Source: Clostridia bacterium
Lineage (GTDB): Bacteria > Bacillota > Clostridia > Oscillospirales > Acutalibacteraceae
Direction: 5' to 3'
Length of the DNA stretch: 47,780 nt
Assembly: GCA_017441385.1 (NCBI GenBank)
Contig: JAFRXY010000007.1
Span: forward strand, 1-47,780
Under the pieces are notes generated by a model. That model made no database searches and was not told the DNA's origin. It was given only the letters and a program-made list of their open reading frames with translations. Within the stretch, counting starts at the first letter, position 1; each line of letters begins with the position of its first letter. This document shows positions 41,740 to 47,780 of the stretch, in pieces. The position numbers were made by a program, and so were the translations under genes.

Positions 41740-42114
41740 TTACTTCTTGAGGAAAGAGAAGAAGCTCTTCTTCTCGCCGTCTTTCTTTTCCTCGGTCTTG
41801 GGAGCCGAACGCTTTGTTTCGTTGCTGCCGATGGCCCACTTCTTGATCTTGAGCTTGTTGCGGTCGGCGCCGGTTTCGATGACGATATCGTCGTCCTTGA
41901 CGCTGACGACTCTGCCCACAATGCCTCCGATGGTCACAATGGTGTCGCCGACTTCAATGGTGTTTCTCATTTCCTCTTCCTTTTTCTTCTGCTTGGACTG
42001 AGGTCTGATGAGAATGAAGTAGAACACGGCGATGATAAGACCGTAAAGAAGTATCATGGTTACCATACCGCCTGAACTGCCGGCTGTGCCTGCGCTGAAT
42101 CCTAATAGTGTCAT
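41740..42114 (-). CDS. yajC: Preprotein translocase subunit YajC
   Basis: A 124-residue inner-membrane accessory subunit of the Sec translocon (SecDF-YajC). The single membrane helix MVTMILLYGLIIAVFYFILI is followed by RPQSKQKKKEEEMRNTIEVG, then DTIVTIGGIVGRVVSV, the YajC signature, and a charged tail. The ATG has GGAGG upstream. It lies downstream of queA and tgt, its usual neighbours in many bacteria. secD/secF are not in the window. Confidence 0.94.
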   Translation of the reverse strand: MTLLGFSAGTAGSSGGMVTMILLYGLIIAVFYFILIRPQSKQKKKEEEMRNTIEVGDTIVTIGGIVGRVVSVKDDDIVIETGADRNKLKIKKWAIGSNETKRSAPKTEEKKDGEKKSFFSFLKK

Positions 42115-42234
42115 AATTTTTGCCTCCGATTTCAGAAATTACAATCCATTATAGCAATAAAAACATAAAAGTGCAAGTCTATTTTGGAATAAACCCGCCG
42201 CAAATGTAAAAATTCCGTAAACGAATGATGGAAA

Positions 42235-43365
42235 TTACAGCCTTCTGCCGAGAATTTCTTTCTGTTCGCGGTAGAATTCCTCATAGCGTCCTTCCGCAAG
42301 CGCCTGACGGATTTTTTCCATGAGTGTGTTGTAGAAATGCAGATTGTGCATGACGGTGAGCCGCATGGCCAGCATTTCCCCGCTCTTGATGAGGTGATGA
42401 ATGTAGGCTCTGGAATGTCTGCGGCAGGTCGGACAGTCGCAGGCTTCGTCAAGAGGACGCTCGTCAAGACGGTATTTGGCGTTATTCATGTTGATGACGC
42501 CCTGTGAGGTGAAAATATGCCCGTGACGGGCGTTGCGGGAGGGCATCACGCAGTCAAAGAGATCCACCCCGCGGTAGACCGCTTCCAGAATGTTCACCGG
42601 CGTTCCCACCCCCATCAGGTAGCGGGGCTTGTCCTTCGGCATGAAGGGCTCCACCGTTTCGATAATCTCATACATCACTTCGGCCGGTTCGCCCACGGCA
42701 AGACCGCCGATGGCGTAGCCGTTCAAGTCAAGTTCGGCAATCTCCTTCATGTTGTCCACGCGGATATCCTTGTAGGTGCCGCCCTGATTGATGCCGAAGA
42801 GCATCTGGCTTTTGTTGATGGTGGCGTCCAGTGAATTCAGACGCTCCATCTCCGCCCGGCAGCGTTTCAGCCAGCGGATGGTGCGGTCGGAGCTTTTTTT
42901 GACATAATCGTAGGGCGAAGGATTCTCCACACATTCGTCGAACGCCATGGCAATGGTGGAGGCGAGATTCGACTGAATCCGCATGCTCTCCTCCGGTCCC
43001 ATGAAGATTCTGTGTCCGTCTATGTGGGAACGGAAGTGAACCCCTTCCTCGGTGATCTTCCGGAGCTGCGACAGCGAAAAGACCTGGAATCCGCCGCTGT
43101 CGGTGAGAATCGGCCCGTCCCAGCCGGTGAACTTTTGCAGACCTCCGAGGGTATGGACATTTTCATCCCCCGGGCGCAGGTGAAGGTGGTAGGTATTGCA
43201 GAGCTGCACCTGACAGTGAAGCTCCTTTAAGTCATACGCCGAGACAGCGCCGCGGATGGCGCCTGTGGTGGCTACGTTCATGAACGCCGGCATATGCACA
43301 ACGCCGTGGACTGTCTGAAAATCTCCCAGCCGCGCGTGTCCTTCCTGTTTGATAAGTTTGTACAA
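42235..43365 (-). CDS. tgt: tRNA-guanine transglycosylase
   Basis: A 376-residue TIM-barrel enzyme that swaps guanine 34 in the anticodon of tRNA-Asp, -Asn, -His and -Tyr for preQ1, the first tRNA-bound step of queuosine. Visible features: LTDSGGFQVFSLSQLRKI (nucleophile Asp region), AFDECVENPSPYDYVKKS, GINQGGTYKDIR, GGLAVGEPAEVMYEI, YLMGVGTPVNILEAV, and the zinc-site CDCPTC with H. Start TTG 43363-43365 is supported by GGGAGGA seven bases upstream. Upstream is queA (the next step), with a toxin-antitoxin pair inserted between; yajC follows. Confidence 0.96.
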   Translation of the reverse strand: MYKLIKQEGHARLGDFQTVHGVVHMPAFMNVATTGAIRGAVSAYDLKELHCQVQLCNTYHLHLRPGDENVHTLGGLQKFTGWDGPILTDSGGFQVFSLSQLRKITEEGVHFRSHIDGHRIFMGPEESMRIQSNLASTIAMAFDECVENPSPYDYVKKSSDRTIRWLKRCRAEMERLNSLDATINKSQMLFGINQGGTYKDIRVDNMKEIAELDLNGYAIGGLAVGEPAEVMYEIIETVEPFMPKDKPRYLMGVGTPVNILEAVYRGVDLFDCVMPSRNARHGHIFTSQGVINMNNAKYRLDERPLDEACDCPTCRRHSRAYIHHLIKSGEMLAMRLTVMHNLHFYNTLMEKIRQALAEGRYEEFYREQKEILGRRL

Positions 43366-43397
43366 TGATGTTCCTCCCTGAAAGGAAATAATAACGA

Positions 43398-43721
43398 TTA
43401 AATCATGTCATATCTGTTTCTGCTTTTATGGAAAACGCCTCGTATTTCCATGATTTTTTCTTCTTGTTCCGTTCTGACTGTGTAGTAGACAATATAATTT
43501 CTCACATAGATACGATAGTATACTGTATTCCTTTGCTTTACGGAACGGACTGGTTCAAATGATTCCGCATTTGAGGAACGCTTTTTGATCGCTCCAAGAA
43601 TATCCTCAATCAATCTATTGGCAGCCTGAGGATTGTCGAGCTGATATTTGATATACTTTGCCGCGCTGTCCAAATCAAAGAAAAACTGTTCCAGATATTC
43701 TATCCTATAATCATTCCCCAT
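43398..43721 (-). CDS. RelE/ParE family toxin
   Basis: A 107-residue protein with the RelE/ParE fold order: N-terminal helices (YRIEYLEQFFFDLDSAAKYI), the central RSSNAESFEPVRSVK, and beta strands VYYRIYVRNYIVYYTVR, closing with IMEIRGVFHKSRNRYDMI. RelE-type members cut mRNA on the ribosome, ParE-type poison gyrase; sequence alone does not decide between them. It overlaps the antitoxin gene by 11 bases, the usual arrangement. The pair lies between queA and tgt, which are normally adjacent. Confidence 0.88.
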   Translation of the reverse strand: MGNDYRIEYLEQFFFDLDSAAKYIKYQLDNPQAANRLIEDILGAIKKRSSNAESFEPVRSVKQRNTVYYRIYVRNYIVYYTVRTEQEEKIMEIRGVFHKSRNRYDMI

Positions 43722-43992
43722 TCAGGCTTCTCCTTAATTTTTCACTTATTTGCTCGTGAGAATACCGTCTTGTGCTTTCCTTGGCTCTTCTGTCGCATTC
43801 GTCAAGAATAGCTTCCTCTTCATCTTCTGTAAAGCTACTGGATATCATGAGTGAGGAATACTGCTCCAGACTTAATACAACCATCGTGCCGTATCCATTC
43901 TCTGTAAGATAAACAGGATTGCCGCTTTTTACTGTTCGTTTTATTGAGTCAAAGTTTTCCATTAAATCGGTTTCAGGTCTGATGTCAATCAT
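43711..43992 (-). CDS. Phd/YefM-type antitoxin
   Basis: A 93-residue antitoxin. The N-terminal DNA-binding half shows TDLMENFDSIKRTVKSGNPV and YLTENGYGTMVVLSLEQYSS, the Phd/YefM pattern, and the C-terminal acidic, helical part would bind and block the toxin. The promoter upstream has perfect consensus boxes, so this pair is probably strongly expressed and self-repressed; I did not find a clear operator palindrome. GGGAGGT precedes the ATG. Confidence 0.9.
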   Translation of the reverse strand: MIDIRPETDLMENFDSIKRTVKSGNPVYLTENGYGTMVVLSLEQYSSLMISSSFTEDEEEAILDECDRRAKESTRRYSHEQISEKLRRSLNGE

Positions 43993-44022
43993 ATTCCTTT
44001 ACCTCCCTGTTTTTCTTCTGTT

Positions 44023-44051
44023 ATTATATTGTATTTCTCTGATAATGTCAA
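44023..44051 (-). promoter_or_regulatory. Consensus promoter of the toxin-antitoxin pair
   Basis: Minus strand: -35 TTGACA (44046-44051), exactly 17 bases, -10 TATAAT (44023-44028); both boxes are full consensus. TGTCA occurs twice on the plus strand around the -35 (TGTCAATTGTCA). Confidence 0.88.
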
Positions 44052-44072
44052 TTGTCATACCAAAGACACAGC

Positions 44073-45098
44073 TTATATAATCATCATCGCATCCCCGAAG
44101 GAGAAGAACCTATACCTTTCTTCCACCGCCACCTTATACGCGTTCATCACGTTGTCGAAGCCTGCGAAGGCGGACACCAGCATGATCAGCGTGCTTTCCG
44201 GCAGGTGGAAGTTGGTGATCAGCCCGTCGATCACCTTGAATTCATAGCCGGGATAGATGAAAATCTGCGTCCAGCCGTCGTCCGGCTGAATTCTGCCGTC
44301 AATCACGGGGCAGGATTCCAGCGTGCGGCAGCTTGTGGTGCCGACCGAAATAACCCTTCCGCCGCTTGCGTGGGTTTCATTGATGAGGTCGGCGGTTTCC
44401 TTCGGCAGGCAGTAATGCTCGGAATGCATTATGTGATTGTTCACGTCGTCCACCTTCACCGGGCGGAAGGTGCCCAGTCCGACGTGAAGGGTGACATAGC
44501 CGATCTTCACGCCCTTCGCGCGGATTCTGTCCAGCAGCTCATTGGTAAAATGCAGTCCGGCGGTCGGCGCGGCGGCGGAACCAAGCTCGCGGGAATAGAC
44601 CGTCTGGTAGCGCTCCTTGTCCTCCAGCTTTTCGGTGATGTAGGGCGGCAAGGGCATTTGTCCGATACGATCCAGCACCGAGAAGAATTCATCCTCACAT
44701 TCAAACCGCACGATCCGGTTGCCGTCCTCGCACACTTCGATGACTTCGCCCGTCATCAGCCCTTCGCCGAAGACAAAGCGGCTGCCCACCTTCGCCCGTT
44801 TGCCGGGTTTGGTCAGGCATTCCCAGACCTTCTGCTCCTTCTGGGTCAGCAGCAGGAATTCGTTGACCGAATCGCCGCCTTCCTTCACGCCGAAAATTCT
44901 CGCGGGAAGGACTCTGGAATCGTTGACAATCAGGCAGTCGCCGGGGTTCAGATAATTTATCACATCGCGGAAGATTTTATGTTCCAGTGCGCCTGTGGTT
45001 CTGTCCATCACCATCAGCCGGGAGGAATCCCTCGGCTCCACGGGGTGCTGCGCGATCCGCTCCTGCGGAAGGTCATAGTAAAAATCGGAGGTTTTCAT
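44073..45098 (-). CDS. queA: S-adenosylmethionine:tRNA ribosyltransferase-isomerase
   Basis: A 341-residue enzyme that moves the ribosyl group of SAM onto preQ1 in tRNA and rearranges it to epoxyqueuosine. Landmarks: [88 protein letters not shown], and the ending [28 protein letters not shown] precedes the ATG. A possible -10 TATAAT lies at 45158-45163 on the minus strand, with only a weak -35 (TTGCTG). The final queuosine step (queG/queH) is not in the window. Confidence 0.96.
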   Translation of the reverse strand: MKTSDFYYDLPQERIAQHPVEPRDSSRLMVMDRTTGALEHKIFRDVINYLNPGDCLIVNDSRVLPARIFGVKEGGDSVNEFLLLTQKEQKVWECLTKPGKRAKVGSRFVFGEGLMTGEVIEVCEDGNRIVRFECEDEFFSVLDRIGQMPLPPYITEKLEDKERYQTVYSRELGSAAAPTAGLHFTNELLDRIRAKGVKIGYVTLHVGLGTFRPVKVDDVNNHIMHSEHYCLPKETADLINETHASGGRVISVGTTSCRTLESCPVIDGRIQPDDGWTQIFIYPGYEFKVIDGLITNFHLPESTLIMLVSAFAGFDNVMNAYKVAVEERYRFFSFGDAMMII

Positions 45099-45212
45099 AT
45101 TTTCCGTTCATCCTTTTTTGTTCAAAATTGTGAGCACTGTAGCTAAACCGGCGGCATATTATATGTAAAAACAAGAAAAACACAGCAAAACCGGTGATTT
45201 GCCGCAAAACCC

Positions 45213-45240
45213 TTGACATTTGGCGATAATGCGCTATAAT
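45213..45240 (+). promoter_or_regulatory. Promoter of the lysine-biosynthesis operon
   Basis: Plus strand: -35 TTGACA (45213-45218), 16-base spacer, -10 TATAAT (45235-45240), just upstream of the lysine riboswitch. Confidence 0.85.
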
Positions 45241-45271
45241 CTACTTAAAGACGATAAAAATAAAAAATTCT

Positions 45272-45447
45272 GATAGAGGTGCGGCATTCAAAAGAGTATC
45301 ACCGACCGAGGCAGCCATTGCCGTCGGCAGGCCGGTGGGAAAGGTTGTGCCGCCGAAGGGCTTGTCCGTATGGCAGGGCATGCGCCTGGGTGTGCGGTCA
45401 ACAGCCGTACAACTGTCATCATGCGTGATGGAGTGCTACTCAGATAA
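45272..45447 (+). promoter_or_regulatory. Lysine riboswitch (L box)
   Basis: The L-box core is recognisable: GATAGAGGTGCGG, AAAGAGTATCACC, GAAAGGTTGTGCCGCCGAAG, CTGGGTGTGCGG, CATCATGCGTGATGG, and GGAGTGCTACT, which closes the five-helix aptamer. The terminator at 45521 follows. It controls asd and dapA, the first steps committed to lysine and diaminopimelate, so excess lysine would stop transcription. Confidence 0.95.
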
Positions 45448-45520
45448 TATTGACCGGCGGCGGCTTCTGCCTGACGCTGCTCCGCAAAAAGTGGACGGTT
45501 AATATTATAGCGCATGCATG

Positions 45521-45545
45521 ACCGGTTATCAACCGGTTTTTTGTT
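45521..45545 (+). terminator. Terminator of the lysine riboswitch
   Basis: Arms ACCGGTT (45521-45527) and AACCGGT (45531-45537), then TTTTTTG. It lies about 55 bases before the asd start and forms the off state of the L box. Confidence 0.88.
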
Positions 45546-45600
45546 TTTTGTTTTATTTGTCAACAATACACCATTTATTATTTTGGAGGTCTGTATTTTT

Positions 45601-46683
45601 ATGAAACAGTCTTATAACGTAGGCATTATCGGCGCCACAGGCATGGTCGGTCAGCGTTTTGCGACGCTGCTTTCCGGTCATCCGTGGTTCAAAGTGACCA
45701 CACTCGCTGCCAGCGCCCGTTCCGCGGGCAAAACATACAAAGAGGCGGTCGGTTCCCGCTGGAAACTGGCGACTCCCATGCCGGAAGAGATGGCGGACAT
45801 GGTCATTTATGACGCGGATGCTGACATAGAAAAAATCACCTCCACGGTCGATTTCGTGTTCTGCGCCGTCGATATGAAAAAGGACGAAATCCGCGCCCTC
45901 GAAGAAAAATACGCCAAGCACGAGTGCCCCGTCATGTCCAACAACAGCGCACACCGCTTCACCGAGGACGTTCCCATGATCATCCCCGAAATCAACCCGG
46001 ATCATTCGCAGATCATCGAAGCGCAGCGCAAGCGCCTCGGCACCAAGCGCGGCTTCATTTCGGTCAAATCCAACTGCTCCATCCAGAGCTACGTTCCCGC
46101 CCTCACGCCCCTGCTCGAATACGGCGTGCAGGACGTGCTCGCCTGCACTTACCAGGCAATTTCCGGCGCGGGCAAGAATTTCGAGACATGGCCGGAGATG
46201 GTCGACAACCTCATTCCCTTCATCGGCGGCGAGGAAGAAAAATCCGAGAAGGAGCCCCTCAAGGTCTGGGGCAAATATGAGGACGGCAAGATCACCCTCC
46301 GCGACGATATCCGCATCACCACACAGTGCCTGAGAGTGCCTGTTTCCGACGGTCACACAGCCGCCGTCTTTGTGCGCTTCCAGAACAAGCCCACCATCGA
46401 CGAGATCAAGGCGAAATGGGCAGCCTTCTCCGGCGAGCCCCAGAAGCTGAATCTTCCCAGCGCTCCCAAGCAATTCATCCACTACTTCGAGGAAGACAAC
46501 CGGCCGCAGGCCAAGCTCGACCGCAATCTGGAAGGCGGCATGGCTGTAAGCTGCGGCAGACTCCGCGAGGACACCCAGTACGACTACAAATTCGTCTGCC
46601 TCTCCCACAACACCCTGCGCGGCGCGGCCGGCGGCGCCGTCCTCATGGCGGAACTCCTCTGCGCCCAGGGATGGCTCGATTAG
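45601..46683 (+). CDS. asd: Aspartate-semialdehyde dehydrogenase
   Basis: Reduces aspartyl-4-phosphate to aspartate semialdehyde with NADPH, at the branch to lysine/DAP, threonine and methionine. It has 360 residues: an N-terminal NADP fold (VGIIGATGMVGQRFATLLS), the catalytic Cys in SNCSIQSYVPALTPLLEYG, and LACTYQAISGAGK. The wording around the Cys is closer to the archaeal/fungal-type enzyme than to E. coli Asd. ATG 45601 has GGAGG about 12 bases upstream, and the open frame extends further up through the terminator, where it is not coding. It is under the lysine riboswitch, with dapA following. Confidence 0.94.
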   Translation: MKQSYNVGIIGATGMVGQRFATLLSGHPWFKVTTLAASARSAGKTYKEAVGSRWKLATPMPEEMADMVIYDADADIEKITSTVDFVFCAVDMKKDEIRALEEKYAKHECPVMSNNSAHRFTEDVPMIIPEINPDHSQIIEAQRKRLGTKRGFISVKSNCSIQSYVPALTPLLEYGVQDVLACTYQAISGAGKNFETWPEMVDNLIPFIGGEEEKSEKEPLKVWGKYEDGKITLRDDIRITTQCLRVPVSDGHTAAVFVRFQNKPTIDEIKAKWAAFSGEPQKLNLPSAPKQFIHYFEEDNRPQAKLDRNLEGGMAVSCGRLREDTQYDYKFVCLSHNTLRGAAGGAVLMAELLCAQGWLD

Positions 46684-46757
46684 GCGCTCACGCTCGTTCG
46701 CTTAGATAATAGAGAATAAATAATAGATAATAATTTCGGAGCGCTTCGCGCTGTAAA
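46684..46757 (+). repeat. Post-stop heptad-repeat element 5 (after asd)
   Basis: Directly after the asd stop: GCGCTCACGCTCGTTCGCT, then units TAGATAA, TAGAGAA, TAAATAA, TAGATAA (46703-46733), then GGAGCGCTTCGCGCTG (46738-46753), identical to that of element 1. The rest of the gap before dapA (to 46835) is A+T-rich. Confidence 0.88.
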
Positions 46758-46835
46758 ATAGATATTCACATTATTCGGTTTTCGGAATACAATATTTAAC
46801 AGAAACAAAAAATATAAAGAAAGAAGGACTGTCGA

Positions 46836-47723
46836 TTGAAGAAGACTATTTTTACCGGTTCCGGCGTGGCCATTGTTACGCCTATGAACGAGGACGGCTC
46901 GGTCAATTTTGACGCTTACGCCGACCTGATTGATTTCCAGATTGAAAACAAGACAGACGCGATTATCACCTGCGGCACCACCGGTGAATCCTCCACCCTC
47001 AGCGATGAGGAACACCGCGAGGTCATCAAATTCGCCATCGAACAGACCGCCGGCAGGGTTCCGGTCATTGCGGGAACAGGCAGCAACGATACCCGATACG
47101 CCATCGAGCTTTCCAAGGCTGCCGAGGAAATGGGCGCGGACGGCCTGCTGCTGGTCACTCCCTACTACAACAAGACTTCCCAGCGCGGTCTTGTCGCACA
47201 CTTCGGCATGATCGCCGAGAGCGTCAAAATTCCGGTCATTCTCTACTCCGTCCAGAGCAGAACCGGCGTGAACATCGCTCCCGAAACTGCCTACGAACTT
47301 TCCAAGTACGACACCATCGCCGCCATCAAGGAGGCCAGCGGCAATATTTCGCAGGTCGCCAAAATCCGCGCCATGTGCGGCGACAATCTCGATGTCTATT
47401 CCGGCAACGACGACCAGATCGTTCCGCTGCTTTCTCTCGGCGGCAAGGGCGTTATCTCGGTGCTCGCCAACGTCGCCCCCGAAGTCGCCCACAACATCTG
47501 CCAGTACTACTTTGACGGCAAGGTCGCCGAAAGCGCTGCGCTCCAGCTCGAATACCTCGACCTCTGCAACGATCTCTTCATCGACGTAAACCCCATTCCC
47601 GTCAAGGAAGCCCTCAACATGATGGGCATGAACGCCGGTCCCTGCCGCATGCCGCTCTATGAAATGACCGACGCGGCCAAAGACAAGCTCGCTGCCACCC
47701 TCGCCAGGCACGGACTGCTGTGA
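46836..47723 (+). CDS. dapA: 4-hydroxy-tetrahydrodipicolinate synthase
   Basis: Joins pyruvate and aspartate semialdehyde, the first step into the diaminopimelate/lysine branch. The 295-residue aldolase has TCGTTGESSTLSDEEHREVI, the Tyr/Thr pair in VTPYYNKTSQ, and the Schiff-base lysine in AAIKEASGNISQ (near residue 162). The C-terminal PIPVKEALNMMGM is typical. The start is TTG 46836, with AGAAGGA seven bases upstream; the ATG further up is out of frame. Shared control by the L box is likely. Confidence 0.95.
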   Translation: MKKTIFTGSGVAIVTPMNEDGSVNFDAYADLIDFQIENKTDAIITCGTTGESSTLSDEEHREVIKFAIEQTAGRVPVIAGTGSNDTRYAIELSKAAEEMGADGLLLVTPYYNKTSQRGLVAHFGMIAESVKIPVILYSVQSRTGVNIAPETAYELSKYDTIAAIKEASGNISQVAKIRAMCGDNLDVYSGNDDQIVPLLSLGGKGVISVLANVAPEVAHNICQYYFDGKVAESAALQLEYLDLCNDLFIDVNPIPVKEALNMMGMNAGPCRMPLYEMTDAAKDKLAATLARHGLL

Positions 47724-47780
47724 CGCTCGCCTATCGGCTCGCTTAGAGAATAGAGAATAAAGAATAGATAATAGATAATA
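47724..47780 (+). repeat. Post-stop heptad-repeat element 6 (after dapA)
   Basis: Directly after the dapA stop: CGCTCGCCTATCGGCTCGCT, then units TAGAGAA, TAGAGAA, TAAAGAA, TAGATAA, TAGATAA from 47744 to the end of the window, where the element is cut off. Confidence 0.8.

Overview
The window looks like chromosome from an anaerobic Gram-positive bacterium of the class Clostridia, most likely in the Ruminococcaceae/Oscillospiraceae area. The clues are Shine-Dalgarno sites of the AGGAGG type, clear TTGACA/TATAAT promoters, T-box, lysine and cobalamin leader RNAs, the SCIFF ranthipeptide pair, an ECF vitamin transporter component, GatCAB, and a DUF5685-DnaJ gene pair. Many genes use TTG or GTG starts that are set by good ribosome binding sites. 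I see no phage, insertion sequence, CRISPR array, tRNA or rRNA.

Layout. 252-1670: a MATE efflux pump, convergent with serS (1765-3054). 3134-6820: a small surface-polymer cluster on the minus strand (GT2 glycosyltransferase, TagF-like polymerase with an extra C-terminal domain, LicD). 6866-9151: accessory genes (RhuM family; a membrane protein with a sigma-like N-terminus and a transglutaminase-like domain lacking its cysteine). 9351-13770: GH13 glucanase and glycogen phosphorylase. 14132-18808: aspS-gatC-gatA-gatB, led by a T-box RNA; the GatA homologue has lost its catalytic residues. 19291-28492: an eight-gene plus-strand operon that looks like a surface-glycan locus built around a CMP-Kdo-synthetase-like enzyme and a DmpG/HMGL-type aldolase fusion, with half-size transporters, a GT-C membrane protein carrying GLUG-like repeats, an acyltransferase, an ATP-grasp ligase and an epimerase. 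28518-29835: a cobalamin-riboswitch unit with a transcobalamin-like lipoprotein and an ECF S component. 29869-32407: mgtE with a long leader, and a TtcA-like PP-loop gene. 32338-34607: a small DUF3791-like gene and uvrB. 34841-37096: DUF5685, a DnaJ protein with a cysteine-rich tail, and a membrane protein. 37102-45098 (minus strand): queA, a toxin-antitoxin pair, tgt, yajC, a TIGR04086 protein, the SCIFF peptide and its radical SAM maturase, then an acetyltransferase, a reductase and a deacetylase. 45213-47723: lysine-riboswitch-controlled asd and dapA.

Two things stand out. First, six genes (licD, the transglutaminase-like gene, glgP, uvrB, asd, dapA) are followed directly after their stop codon by the same kind of element: a GC-rich inverted-repeat segment and runs of 7-base repeats that nearly all begin with a stop codon on the gene's sense strand, with a nearly identical palindrome GGAGCGCTTCGCGCTG at three of them. 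Because 7 is not a multiple of 3, the runs stop translation in all frames. Second, the tRNA-amidation operon carries an apparently dead GatA beside an intact GatB and an AspRS of the non-discriminating type. The glycan operon at 19291-28492 is the best candidate for an undescribed pathway: pyruvate-type aldol chemistry, CMP activation and membrane export are encoded side by side.
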